Positions 30,196 to 39,214 of a DNA stretch of 64,000 nt are shown here, one piece after another. Numbering within the stretch: position 1 is the stretch's first letter; the number at the start of each line of letters is the position of its first letter. Under the pieces are notes generated by a model that saw only the letters and a program-made list of their open reading frames with translations, ran no database searches and had not been told where the DNA came from. This DNA is from Rhizobium sp. Leaf371 (lineage in GTDB: Bacteria; Pseudomonadota; Alphaproteobacteria; Rhizobiales; Rhizobiaceae), in contig NZ_LMQB01000026.1 in assembly GCF_001424045.1 (NCBI RefSeq), positions 1-64,000 of the forward strand. Reading direction: 5' to 3'. The position numbers and the translations under genes are program-made.

Positions 30196-30340
30196 GATCC
30201 ACGATTCTTCCATATTGCCCGCAGGGCGCATCTCTGAGACCTTCCTTATTCGACGTCAGGCTCGTGTCCTCATCACACGATCTGCTTGGAGGAGGCCGGC
30301 GCAGCCGCTGGCGCGTCGCAGACAGGCACGGAGGAGCCCG

Positions 30341-30820
30341 GTGGATCGACACCTTGAGAAGAGCGATCTCGCAACGAGCATCGCTGCAATCGTTTCCGAG
30401 TTGAAGCATCTGGAAGGACCGCTTCTGCCGATCCTGCATGCGGTCCAGCAGACGTTCGGCCATGTCCCGGACGACGCCGTCCCGATGATCGCCACCGGCC
30501 TCAACCTGTCGCGCGCCGAAGTCCACGGCGTGGTCACCTTCTATCACGACTATCGCAGCCATCCGGCCGGCCGGCATGTGCTCAAGCTCTGTCGCGCCGA
30601 GGCGTGCCAGGCCATGGGCGGCGACCGCCTCGGCGAACAGGCAAGAGCCCGCCTCGGCATCGACTTCCACGAGACGACGGCGGACGGCGCGGTCACGCTG
30701 GAGCCTGTCTTCTGTCTCGGGCTCTGTTCCACCGCACCCGCCGCCATGCTGGACGGCGCGGTGCACGGGCGCCTGGATGCCTCGGCACTCGATAGCCTTC
30801 TTGCGGAGGTGGCGGCGTGA
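30341..30820 (+). CDS. fdsG: Formate dehydrogenase gamma subunit
   Basis: NuoE-like [2Fe-2S] subunit of the soluble NAD-dependent molybdenum formate dehydrogenase, which oxidises formate to CO2 with reduction of NAD in the cytoplasm. 159 aa. The thioredoxin-like ferredoxin fold has ligands C84 and C89 (LCRAEAC) and C125 and C129 (FCLGLC). A GTG start at 30341 is chosen because GGAGGAG lies 4 bp upstream and the homology begins about there; the in-frame sequence before it includes the promoter. It overlaps fdsB by 4 bp (GTGA), showing tight coupling. Confidence 0.93.
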   Translation: MDRHLEKSDLATSIAAIVSELKHLEGPLLPILHAVQQTFGHVPDDAVPMIATGLNLSRAEVHGVVTFYHDYRSHPAGRHVLKLCRAEACQAMGGDRLGEQARARLGIDFHETTADGAVTLEPVFCLGLCSTAPAAMLDGAVHGRLDASALDSLLAEVAA

Positions 30821-32385
30821 TTCGGATCTTCATCCCCCGCGATGCCGCGGCCCGTGCCGTCGGAGCCGATCGCGTCGCAGCGCGCCTGGCGCAGGAGGCG
30901 ACGGCCCGCGGGCTCGACCTTACCATCGTGCGCACGGGGTCGCGCGGCCTGCATTGGCTGGAGCCGCTGGTGGAGGTGGAAACACCCAACGGACGCATCG
31001 CTTTCGGCCCGGTAACGCCAGCCGATGTCGGCGCCCTGCTCGATTCCGGTTTTCTGCATGCCGACACATCGACCGGTATCGATCATCCGCTCTGCCTCGG
31101 GCCGACGGCGGAAATTCCCTTCCTCAAGAACCAGACCCGCCTCACCTTCGCCCGCTGCGGCGTCATCGACCCTTTGTCGCTGGAGGATTACCGCGCCCAT
31201 GGTGGGCTCGCGGGCCTTGCGAAGGCCTTCGCGATGTCCCCCGCAGCGATCGTCGAGGCCGTCACACTGTCCGGCCTGCGCGGCCGTGGCGGCGCGGGCT
31301 TTCCGACCGGCATCAAGTGGAAGACCGTTCTCGATTGCGCAGACCCCCGCAAATACATCGTCTGCAATGCCGACGAAGGTGACAGCGGCACCTTTGCCGA
31401 CCGGATGATCATGGAAGGCGATCCCTTCGTCGTCATCGAGGGCATGGCGATTGCGGGTCTTGCGACCGGCGCCACCAAGGGCTTCGTCTACATCCGCTCG
31501 GAATATCCCCACGCCATCGACACGATGACGAACGCCGTCGGCATCGCCCGGCGTGCGGGCATCCTCGGCCTGTCGGTGCTCGGACAGGGCGCCGGCTTCG
31601 ACATCGAGATCCGCACCGGGGCCGGCGCTTACGTCTGCGGCGAGGAAACGGCCCTCCTCAACTCGCTCGAAGGCAAGCGCGGCGTGGTGCGGGCAAAGCC
31701 GCCGCTGCCGGCACACAAAGGCCTGTTCGGCCAACCCACCGTCATCAACAACGTCATCTCGCTCGCCTCGGTGCCCATCATCCTCGACAAAGGCCCCGAG
31801 CATTATCGCGATTTCGGCATGGGCCGCTCGCGCGGCACCATCCCCATCCAGATCGCAGGCAATGCCCGGCAGACCGGCCTCTATGAGGTCGCCTTCGGTC
31901 TCACCCTCGGCGAGATCGTCGATGCGATCGCCGGCGGCACCGCAACGGGACGCCCCGTCAAGGCAGTGCAGGTCGGCGGCCCGCTCGGCGCCTACTTCCC
32001 GCGCGCGCTGTTCGACACGCCCTTCGACTACGAGGCCTTCGCCGCCGCCGGGGGTCTCATCGGCCACGCGGGCATCACCATCTTCGACGACACCGCCGAC
32101 ATGCTGAAACAGGCCCGCTTCGCCATGGAATTCTGCGCCGTGGAAAGCTGCGGCAAATGCACGCCCTGCCGCATCGGCTCGACCCGTGGCGTCGAGGTCG
32201 TCGATCGCATTGGTCGCGGCATCGAGCCGGAGAAGAACCTGGCGCTGCTCTCGGACCTCTGCAACACCATGAAGTTCGGCTCCCTCTGCGCGCTGGGCGG
32301 CTTCACGCCCTATCCGGTCATGAGCGCGGTCACGCATTTCCCGGACGATTTCGTCGCGGCACCGGTCGTGGAGGCGGCGGAATGA
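30817..32385 (+). CDS. fdsB: Formate dehydrogenase beta subunit (NADH-binding)
   Basis: NuoF-like flavoprotein (522 aa) that carries FMN, one [4Fe-4S] cluster and the NAD site. An N-terminal thioredoxin-like NuoE-type region (about 1-105) precedes the core, which is the normal FdsB layout. Motifs: GLRGRGGAGFPTG around 153-165 for NADH/FMN, GAGAYVCGEETALL at about 268-281, and cluster ligands C445, C448, C451 and C491. Start is GTG overlapping the fdsG stop; GGAGGTGG precedes it. A 225-bp spacer with a palindromic repeat separates it from fdsA. Confidence 0.95.
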   Translation: MIRIFIPRDAAARAVGADRVAARLAQEATARGLDLTIVRTGSRGLHWLEPLVEVETPNGRIAFGPVTPADVGALLDSGFLHADTSTGIDHPLCLGPTAEIPFLKNQTRLTFARCGVIDPLSLEDYRAHGGLAGLAKAFAMSPAAIVEAVTLSGLRGRGGAGFPTGIKWKTVLDCADPRKYIVCNADEGDSGTFADRMIMEGDPFVVIEGMAIAGLATGATKGFVYIRSEYPHAIDTMTNAVGIARRAGILGLSVLGQGAGFDIEIRTGAGAYVCGEETALLNSLEGKRGVVRAKPPLPAHKGLFGQPTVINNVISLASVPIILDKGPEHYRDFGMGRSRGTIPIQIAGNARQTGLYEVAFGLTLGEIVDAIAGGTATGRPVKAVQVGGPLGAYFPRALFDTPFDYEAFAAAGGLIGHAGITIFDDTADMLKQARFAMEFCAVESCGKCTPCRIGSTRGVEVVDRIGRGIEPEKNLALLSDLCNTMKFGSLCALGGFTPYPVMSAVTHFPDDFVAAPVVEAAE

Positions 32386-32420
32386 TGCGCGCGTCGAGCA
32401 CGACTGCGGCTCGTAGGCCG

Positions 32421-32565
32421 CGCCTCACCCGAGCCCTCTCCCCGCTTGCGCGGCGAGCGGACGTGGCCGGCTCACCGTTTTCGAACAGGGAAACGCCTCG
32501 CCAAACGTCCCTTCTCCCCATCAAAACGCGGAGAAGGTGGCGGCAGCCGGATGAGGGGCAACCCC
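32421..32565. repeat. Palindromic intergenic mosaic repeat inside the fds operon
   Basis: The spacer between fdsB and fdsA contains GCCTCACCCGAGCCCTCTCC near the left end and GGAGAAGG...GGATGAGGGGC near the right end, with internal short dyads (CGCTTGCGCGGCGAGCG; CTTCTCCCC.. / ..GGAGAAGG). The ends are imperfect inverted copies of each other. The pattern matches the dispersed palindromic RIME/REP-like elements common between rhizobial genes. Exact borders are approximate. Confidence 0.7.
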
Positions 32566-32610
32566 AAGGTAACACCGCCCAGAACGCCCCACATCTTTCA
32601 GGAGACCAAC

Positions 32611-35490
32611 ATGCTTCTCGTTCCTGAAACCGATTTCGGCACTCCCGCCTCCCGCGCGGAAACGCTGGTGACGCTGACCATCGACGGTCGCGAGATCACC
32701 GTGCCCGAGGGCACTTCCATCATGCGGGCATCGATGGAAGCGGGTATCCAGGTGCCGAAACTCTGCGCCACGGATATGGTCGATGCCTTCGGCTCCTGCC
32801 GGCTCTGTCTGATCGAGATCGAGGGCCGCAACGGCACGCCGGCCTCCTGCACCACGCCCGTCGCGCCCGGTCTTATCGTCCACACCCAGACGACGCGGCT
32901 GAAAGACATCCGCAAGGGCGTGATGGAGCTCTACATCTCCGATCATCCGCTCGACTGTCTCACCTGCGCGGCCAATGGCGACTGCGAATTGCAGGACATG
33001 GCCGGCGCGGTCGGCCTGCGCGACGTGCGCTACGGCTATGAGGGCGACAATCACGTGAAGGCGCGCGACAGCGACGGCCTCAATGCCCGCTGGATGCCGA
33101 AGGACGAATCCAACCCCTACTTCACCTATGATCCCTCCAAATGCATCGTCTGTTCGCGCTGCGTGCGGGCCTGCGAGGAAGTGCAGGGCACGTTCGCGCT
33201 GACGATCGAGGGCCGCGGCTTCGACAGTCGCGTGTCGCCCGGCCAGCACGAAGACTTTCTCTCCTCGGAATGTGTCTCCTGCGGCGCCTGCGTCCAGGCC
33301 TGCCCGACCGCCACGCTCACCGAAAAATCGGTCATATCGATCGGCCAGCCGGAGCATTCGGTCGTCACCACCTGCGCCTACTGCGGTGTCGGCTGCTCGT
33401 TCAAGGCGGAAATGCGCGGTGAGGAACTGGTGCGCATGGTGCCTTGGAAGGACGGACAGGCCAATCGCGGCCACTCCTGCGTCAAGGGCCGCTTCGCCTA
33501 TGGCTATTCCACGCACAAGGAGCGCATCCTCAACCCGATGATCCGAGAGAAGGTAACCGACCCCTGGCGGGAGGTCAGCTGGGACGAGGCGCTCGCCCAT
33601 ACCGCGGCAGAGTTCCGACGCATCCAGTACCAGTACGGACGCGAGTCGATCGGCGGCATCACCTCGTCGCGCTGCACCAACGAGGAAACCTACCTCGTCC
33701 AGAAGCTGATCCGCGCCGGCTTCGGCAACAACAATGTCGATACCTGCGCGCGCGTCTGCCATTCGCCGACCGGCTACGGTCTCGGGCAGGCCTTCGGCAC
33801 GTCGGCCGGCACGCAGAATTTCGACTCGGTCGAGAACACCGATGTCGTCATCGTCATCGGCGCGAACCCGACCGACGGACACCCCGTCTTCGGCTCGCGG
33901 CTGAAGAAGCGGCTGCGGCAGGGTGCCAAGCTTATCGTCATCGATCCCCGCCGGATCGATCTCGTCCGCACGCCGCATGTCGAGGCCGCCTATCACCTGC
34001 CGCTGCGCCCCGGCACCAATGTCGCGGTCGTCACCGCACTCGCCCATGTCATCGTCACCGAGGGCCTCTGCGACGAAGCGTTTATCCGCACCCGCTGCGA
34101 CTGGTCGGAGTTCGAGGACTGGGCAGGCTTTGTCGCGGAAGAGCGCCACAGCCCGGAAGCAACCGAAGCGCTGACCGGCGTTCCGGCCGAGGCGCTGCGC
34201 GGCGCCGCCCGCCTGTTTGCCACCGGTGGCAACGGCTCGATCTATTACGGCTTGGGCGTGACCGAGCACAGCCAGGGCTCGACCACCGTCATGGCGATTG
34301 CCAACCTCGCCATGGCGACCGGCAATATCGGCCGCCCCGGTGTCGGCGTGAACCCGTTACGCGGGCAGAACAACGTGCAGGGCTCCTGCGACATGGGCTC
34401 GTTCCCCCACGAGCTTCCCGGCTACCGCCACGTCTCGGACGATGCGACGCGCGATATCTTCGAAAAGCTCTGGGGCGTCACGCTCTCCGACGAGCCGGGC
34501 CTGCGCATTCCCAACATGCTGGACGCCGCCGTCGATGGCTCCTTCAAGGGGCTTTACATCCAGGGCGAGGACATTCTCCAGTCCGATCCGGACACGAAAC
34601 ATGTCGCAGCCGGTCTCGCCGCCATGGAATGCGTCGTCGTGCAGGACCTGTTCCTCAACGAAACCGCGAACTACGCCCACGTCTTCCTGCCGGGCTCCAC
34701 CTTCCTTGAGAAGGATGGCACCTTCACCAATGCCGAGCGCCGCATCAATCGCGTGCGCCGGGTCATGACCCCGCGCAACGGCTATGCCGACTGGGAAGTG
34801 ACGCAGAACCTCGCCCGCGCCATGGGCCTTGGCTGGGATTACACGCACCCGTCCGAGATCATGGACGAGATTGCGGCGACCACGCCGAGCTTTGCCAAGG
34901 TCTCCTATGCCTATCTGGACGAGAAGGGCTCCGTGCAGTGGCCCTGCAACGAACAGGCGCCCGAAGGCTCGCCGATCATGCATATCGACGGCTTCGTGCG
35001 CGGCAAGGGCAAGTTCATCCGCACGGAATATGTCGCGACCGACGAGAAGACCGGGCCGCGCTTCCCGCTGCTTCTGACCACCGGCCGTATTCTCAGCCAA
35101 TACAATGTCGGCGCGCAGACGCGGCGCACCGAAAATGTCATCTGGCATGAGGAGGACCGGCTGGAGATCCACCCGCACGATGCCGAGCTGCGCGGCGTCC
35201 GCGATGGCGACTGGGTGCGGCTGGCCAGCCGTTCGGGCGATACGACGCTGCGGGCGCTGATCACCGACCGGGTCGCGACAGGCGTCGTCTACACCACCTT
35301 CCACCACCCGACGACGCAGGCCAACGTCATCACCACGGACTTTTCCGACTGGGCGACCAATTGCCCGGAATACAAGGTCACCGCGGTGCAGATCTCGCCG
35401 TCGAACGGCCCGTCGGAATGGCAGACCGAATACGAGGATCAGGCCCGCCAGTCGCGTCGCATCGCCGCCAAGCTGGAGGCCGCAGAATGA
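32611..35490 (+). CDS. fdsA: Formate dehydrogenase alpha subunit (catalytic, Mo)
   Basis: Catalytic subunit (959 aa) with a bis-MGD molybdenum cofactor. Cys ligands appear in the expected order: N-terminal [2Fe-2S] (C52, C63, C66, C80), NuoG-like site (H112, C116, C119, C125), two [4Fe-4S] ferredoxin clusters (C178-C188 and C221-C231), then the CAYCGVGC cluster at 255-262 with C290. The molybdenum ligand is C383 in VCHSPTG, a Cys enzyme rather than selenocysteine, with the catalytic His next to it. ATG at 32611 follows CAGGAGA; in-frame codons upstream lie in the repeat and are excluded. Confidence 0.96.
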   Translation: MLLVPETDFGTPASRAETLVTLTIDGREITVPEGTSIMRASMEAGIQVPKLCATDMVDAFGSCRLCLIEIEGRNGTPASCTTPVAPGLIVHTQTTRLKDIRKGVMELYISDHPLDCLTCAANGDCELQDMAGAVGLRDVRYGYEGDNHVKARDSDGLNARWMPKDESNPYFTYDPSKCIVCSRCVRACEEVQGTFALTIEGRGFDSRVSPGQHEDFLSSECVSCGACVQACPTATLTEKSVISIGQPEHSVVTTCAYCGVGCSFKAEMRGEELVRMVPWKDGQANRGHSCVKGRFAYGYSTHKERILNPMIREKVTDPWREVSWDEALAHTAAEFRRIQYQYGRESIGGITSSRCTNEETYLVQKLIRAGFGNNNVDTCARVCHSPTGYGLGQAFGTSAGTQNFDSVENTDVVIVIGANPTDGHPVFGSRLKKRLRQGAKLIVIDPRRIDLVRTPHVEAAYHLPLRPGTNVAVVTALAHVIVTEGLCDEAFIRTRCDWSEFEDWAGFVAEERHSPEATEALTGVPAEALRGAARLFATGGNGSIYYGLGVTEHSQGSTTVMAIANLAMATGNIGRPGVGVNPLRGQNNVQGSCDMGSFPHELPGYRHVSDDATRDIFEKLWGVTLSDEPGLRIPNMLDAAVDGSFKGLYIQGEDILQSDPDTKHVAAGLAAMECVVVQDLFLNETANYAHVFLPGSTFLEKDGTFTNAERRINRVRRVMTPRNGYADWEVTQNLARAMGLGWDYTHPSEIMDEIAATTPSFAKVSYAYLDEKGSVQWPCNEQAPEGSPIMHIDGFVRGKGKFIRTEYVATDEKTGPRFPLLLTTGRILSQYNVGAQTRRTENVIWHEEDRLEIHPHDAELRGVRDGDWVRLASRSGDTTLRALITDRVATGVVYTTFHHPTTQANVITTDFSDWATNCPEYKVTAVQISPSNGPSEWQTEYEDQARQSRRIAAKLEAAE

Positions 35491-35539
35491 CGCTTACGAC
35501 GACCGGACGGGCGGTGGACACGGCACGGATCGCGCCGAG

Positions 35540-36448
35540 ATGATGCCGATGACCCGCTCGACCGCTATCCCCCTCGCCCGCACCGTCCCGCAGCTGTCCC
35601 GCCGCAACGGTCGCATTCGCCCGGCCAACCGCATCGTTCCCGAAGAAATACCCGTCGCCTTCAGCTATGGCGGTTCCACCCATGCCGTGATGATGGCGAC
35701 GCCCGCCGATTTCGAGGATTTCGCCACCGGCTTCAGCCTGACGGAAGGCATCATCACGGAACCGGCCGATATCGAGAGCATCGAGGCCGTCGAGACGCCG
35801 GAAGGTTACGATCTGCAGATCGCCTTGCGCGACGCGCAGCACGAGGCCCTGGTCACCCGTCGCCGGCATATGGCCGGTCCGGTCGGCTGCGGCCTCTGCG
35901 GCATCGAATCCCTGGAGCAGGCCGTGCGGCAGACACCGTCGGTCGCCGCCGCCCGCCTCAGCCTGACGCCGGGCGAGATCGCGCAGGCGGTCGCCCTGCT
36001 CGACACCCGGCAGCCGCTGCATGCAGAGACCCGCGCGGTCCACGGCGCCGGTTTCTATACGCCCGAAGAGGGATTGATCGCCGTGCGCGAGGACGTCGGG
36101 CGGCACAATGCGCTCGACAAGCTGGCCGGTGCCGCTGCCCGCCAGGGCTACACGGGCGCCTCCGGCGCCGTCGTTGTGACGAGCCGGGTCTCGGTCGAGA
36201 TGGTCCAGAAGACGGCCATTCTCGGCAGCCCCTTCATCATCGCCATATCGGCCCCGACAGCGCTCGCGATCCGCACCGCCGAGACGGCGGGCATGACGCT
36301 CGTGGCGCTGGTGCGGGGGGACGAGTTCGAGGTCTTCACCCATGCAGACCGCATCGTCGCCGAGACACCCCATTCCGCGGTCACTCATTCCGAGGCCACC
36401 CCTCCCGAGACCATCCGGCCGACCAAGAGGACAAGCCATGTCGCCTGA
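35540..36448 (+). CDS. fdhD: Formate dehydrogenase sulfurtransferase FdhD (FdsC)
   Basis: Sulfur carrier protein that takes sulfur from the cysteine desulfurase IscS and sulfurates the molybdenum cofactor before insertion into FdsA. 302 aa. The essential CxxC loop is present as GCGLCG (C117, C120), followed by VREDVGRHNALDKLAGA and SRVSVEMVQK blocks that define the family. It is the fdsC position of the canonical fdsGBACD order. It starts 49 bp after fdsA; ATG triplets at 35540, 35543 and 35549 are all possible starts. Its end overlaps fdsD by 11 bp. Confidence 0.93.
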   Translation: MMPMTRSTAIPLARTVPQLSRRNGRIRPANRIVPEEIPVAFSYGGSTHAVMMATPADFEDFATGFSLTEGIITEPADIESIEAVETPEGYDLQIALRDAQHEALVTRRRHMAGPVGCGLCGIESLEQAVRQTPSVAAARLSLTPGEIAQAVALLDTRQPLHAETRAVHGAGFYTPEEGLIAVREDVGRHNALDKLAGAAARQGYTGASGAVVVTSRVSVEMVQKTAILGSPFIIAISAPTALAIRTAETAGMTLVALVRGDEFEVFTHADRIVAETPHSAVTHSEATPPETIRPTKRTSHVA

Positions 36449-36815
36449 TGCCGCACAGCCTCCCCATCACGGAGAAGACGGCCCGCCGCATGGCACGGAC
36501 GCCAAACTCGTGCGCATGGCAAACCAGATCGCCACCTTCTTTCGCTCGCAGCCGCATGAAGACGGACCGGCGGGTATCGCCATCCATATCAACAAATTCT
36601 GGGAGACCCGGATGCGCAGCGCCTTTTTCGCGCTGATCGAGAAGGGCGATGCAGGCTTCGATCCGCTGGTGCTGGCGGCCGCCCCGCTGATCAAGCGACC
36701 GTATTCGAAAAGGGATGCGATCGGCACCGGTGCGGATGCCGCGCGCGGCGCACCCGGCGGCAAGGGCACGGCTGCGGGCGAATCGCTGTCAGAGCCGAAC
36801 ATGCCCGAGAGGTGA
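36438..36815 (+). CDS. fdsD: Formate dehydrogenase delta subunit
   Basis: Small accessory subunit (125 aa) of the Fds complex. The conserved part is about residues 22-80, with KLVRMANQIATFFRSQ and the IAIHINKFWETRMR block; the C-terminal 45 residues are Gly/Ala-rich and variable. The delta subunit is found in purified NAD-linked formate dehydrogenases and is needed for full activity or stability, but has no cofactor. It overlaps the fdhD gene by 11 bp, completing the operon order G-B-A-C-D. Confidence 0.9.
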   Translation: MSPDAAQPPHHGEDGPPHGTDAKLVRMANQIATFFRSQPHEDGPAGIAIHINKFWETRMRSAFFALIEKGDAGFDPLVLAAAPLIKRPYSKRDAIGTGADAARGAPGGKGTAAGESLSEPNMPER

Positions 36816-36925
36816 ACCCTGTGCGCGACGGTCGACCCTGCAGTGTGGAGGCTGCACGCCGTCGATCCCGCGCCTGACGACGCAGACCAACCGCCCGAGG
36901 AGGGGCTCAGAGGAGGAGGACGACC

Positions 36926-38575
36926 ATGTCGGCAACGACGCAACTCGGCATTCCCGTGTCGGCAGGATTGCTCGACCGGGAGCGCATCATCGCCAAACCC
37001 GGTTTCAACCGCTGGCTCGTGCCGCCGGCCGCCCTTGCCATCCATCTCTGCATCGGCATGGCCTATGGTTTCAGCGTGTTCTGGCTGCCTCTGTCGAAGG
37101 CGATCGGCATCTCCGCACCGGCAGCCTGCGCCGATCTCACGCTCGGCTCCGCGCTTTTCACCACCACCTGCGACTGGCGGGTTAGCGATCTCGGCTGGAT
37201 CTACACGCTGTTCTTCGTGCTGCTCGGCTCATCCGCCGCACTGTGGGGCGGCTGGCTGGAAAAGGCCGGCCCGCGCAAGGCCGCGACCGTCTCGGCCTTC
37301 TGCTGGTGCGGCGGCATCCTCATTGCGGCCCTCGGCGTCGCCACGCACCAGCTCTGGATGATGTGGCTCGGCGCCGGCGTCATCGGCGGCATCGGGCTTG
37401 GCCTCGGCTATATCTCGCCCGTCTCCACCCTCATCAAATGGTTTCCCGACCGGCGCGGCATGGCGACGGGCATGGCCATCATGGGCTTTGGCGGCGGCGC
37501 CATGATCGGCGCGCCGCTCGCCAACATCCTGATGACCTATTTTCGCTCGGATACCCAGGTCGGCGTCTGGCAGACCTTCGTCGTCATGGCGCTCGGCTAT
37601 CTCGTCTTCATGCTCGCCGGCGCCTTCGGCTACCGCATTCCGCCCGCCGGATGGCGCCCGGAAGGCTGGGCCCCGCCCGCCGCGAAAAGCACGATGATCA
37701 CCACGCGCCACGTCCACCTGCGCGATGCGCACAAGACGAAGCAGTTCTGGCTGATCTGGGCCGTGCTCTGCCTCAACGTTTCCGCCGGCATCGGCGTCAT
37801 CGGCATGGCCTCGCCCATGCTTCAGGAGATCTTCGCCGGCTCGCTCATCGGCGCGCCGGGCGTCGCCTTCACCGCTATGTCGAAAGAGCAGCTGGCGGGC
37901 GTCGCGGCGATCGCCGCCGGCTTCACCGGGCTCATCTCTCTGTTCAATATCGGGGGACGCTTCTTCTGGGCCTCCCTGTCCGACAGGATCGGCCGCAAGA
38001 ACACCTACTTCTGCTTCTTCGTGATCGGGATCGTGCTCTATGCGCTCGTCCCCTGGGCGGCCGGCATCCAGAGCAAGCTGCTCTTCGTCGGCATGCTCTG
38101 CATCATCCTGTCGATGTATGGCGGCGGCTTCGCCACCATTCCCGCCTATCTCGCCGACATCTTCGGCACCCAGTTCGTCGGCGCCATTCATGGAAGGCTG
38201 CTGACGGCCTGGGCAACGGCCGGCATCATCGGGCCTGTCGTCGTCAACTACATCCGCGAGGCGCAGATCGCCGCGGGGCTTCCGCGCGATCAAGTCTACA
38301 ACACCACCATGTATATCCTTGCCGGCATGCTCGCACTCGGCCTTGTCGCCAACGCCTTCGTGCGGCCGCTTGCCGACAAATGGTTCATGAAGGATGCGGA
38401 CGTCGCAGCGCTCCAGGCAAAGACGGCCGCCGTCAATGCCGGCCCGTCCGGCTCCTTCGGCATCGGCCGGGGCGGCTTCGATGGCAAGGCCCTTCTCGCC
38501 TGGGCCTGCGTCGGCCTACCCCTCGCCTGGGGCGTCTGGGTCACGGTACGGGCCAGCCTTGCGCTCTTCGGATGA
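36926..38575 (+). CDS. OFA-family oxalate/formate-type antiporter
   Basis: 549-aa major facilitator of the OFA (oxalate:formate antiporter) family, with about 12 membrane helices. Features: IHLCIGMAYGFSVFWLPLSK in helix 1, the MFS loop FPDRRGMATGMAIMGFGGGAMIG at about 173-195, and LSDRIGRKNTYF in the middle loop. It follows fdsD by 110 bp with a GAGGAGGAGG ribosome site and no terminator between, and ends at a strong terminator, so it is probably part of the fds transcription unit. Likely substrate is formate and/or oxalate, inferred from family and context. The long loop between helices 1 and 2 (APAACADLTLGSALFTTTCDW) is a feature of this OFA subgroup. Confidence 0.88.
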   Translation: MSATTQLGIPVSAGLLDRERIIAKPGFNRWLVPPAALAIHLCIGMAYGFSVFWLPLSKAIGISAPAACADLTLGSALFTTTCDWRVSDLGWIYTLFFVLLGSSAALWGGWLEKAGPRKAATVSAFCWCGGILIAALGVATHQLWMMWLGAGVIGGIGLGLGYISPVSTLIKWFPDRRGMATGMAIMGFGGGAMIGAPLANILMTYFRSDTQVGVWQTFVVMALGYLVFMLAGAFGYRIPPAGWRPEGWAPPAAKSTMITTRHVHLRDAHKTKQFWLIWAVLCLNVSAGIGVIGMASPMLQEIFAGSLIGAPGVAFTAMSKEQLAGVAAIAAGFTGLISLFNIGGRFFWASLSDRIGRKNTYFCFFVIGIVLYALVPWAAGIQSKLLFVGMLCIILSMYGGGFATIPAYLADIFGTQFVGAIHGRLLTAWATAGIIGPVVVNYIREAQIAAGLPRDQVYNTTMYILAGMLALGLVANAFVRPLADKWFMKDADVAALQAKTAAVNAGPSGSFGIGRGGFDGKALLAWACVGLPLAWGVWVTVRASLALFG

Positions 38576-38580
38576 ACGAG

Positions 38581-38620
38581 AAAGGCCCTTCGCGCGAGAC
38601 ACCGCGCGAAGGGCCTTTTA
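38581..38620. terminator. Strong terminator between the antiporter and yggT
   Basis: A perfect 16-bp stem (38581-38596 with 38603-38618; arms begin AAAGGCCC and end GGGCCTTT) with a 6-nt loop AGACAC. It closes the fds-antiporter unit and can also serve the converging yggT gene. Confidence 0.92.
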
Positions 38621-38643
38621 TCTGAAACAGCGTGAAGGTCGGG

Positions 38644-38946
38644 TCAGTAGGTCGGCGCGAGCAGCGCCGGAGCGATCGTCGTGTTGAGAAACTGCTGCAG
38701 GAAGAACAGGATGACCAGGACGACGAGCGGCGACAGATCGACACCGCCCATATTGGGCAGGATACGACGGATCGGACGGTAGAGCGGCTCCGTCAGCTGG
38801 TAGAGCGACCGGCCGATCATGCTGATCGCCTGATTGTTCGTGTTGATGATGTTGAAGGCATAGAGCCAGGAGAAGATCGCCGAGGCGATGATGAGAAACC
38901 AGGCGATATTGATAATGAAATTCAGCGTTGCGATGACGGCGAGCAT
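38644..38946 (-). CDS. YggT-family membrane protein
   Basis: 100-aa inner-membrane protein with two YggT-type hydrophobic regions (about 2-25 and 68-95). The family blocks are visible: FSWLYAFNIINTNN and LTEPLYRPIRRILPNMGGVDLSPLVVLVILFFLQ. YggT proteins are linked to osmotic tolerance and, in some lineages, to cell division, but lack a firm biochemical role. ATG at 38946 is preceded by GGAGG at 8-bp spacing on the minus strand; an ATG 63 bp upstream is unlikely. Confidence 0.88.
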   Translation of the reverse strand: MLAVIATLNFIINIAWFLIIASAIFSWLYAFNIINTNNQAISMIGRSLYQLTEPLYRPIRRILPNMGGVDLSPLVVLVILFFLQQFLNTTIAPALLAPTY

Positions 38947-39214
38947 GCCGGGCCTCCGGTTCATGGACCGCCGTGCGCCATCGGCGATGGGCAACCGTCG
39001 TTCCAACATTGATGGCGTCGCATAATTTTCTCCGCGAACCGATTCCGGAGCGCGACATTATGCAGTAGTTGAAAGACATGTAGACACTGGCGCGCAACGC
39101 GGCAACCCTGCGGCCCGTGCCGCGTGACAACATGTTTAAGACGGCGCTATGGCTCGCGATGGCCGGCGCTCATACGAACGGGCCGACGCATCAGAGGCCG
39201 GGAAAGACCAGTTC

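Noticed and set aside
36926-38575. A nitrate/nitrite-type MFS transporter
   Set aside because: The motif pattern and fds context fit the OFA oxalate/formate family better.
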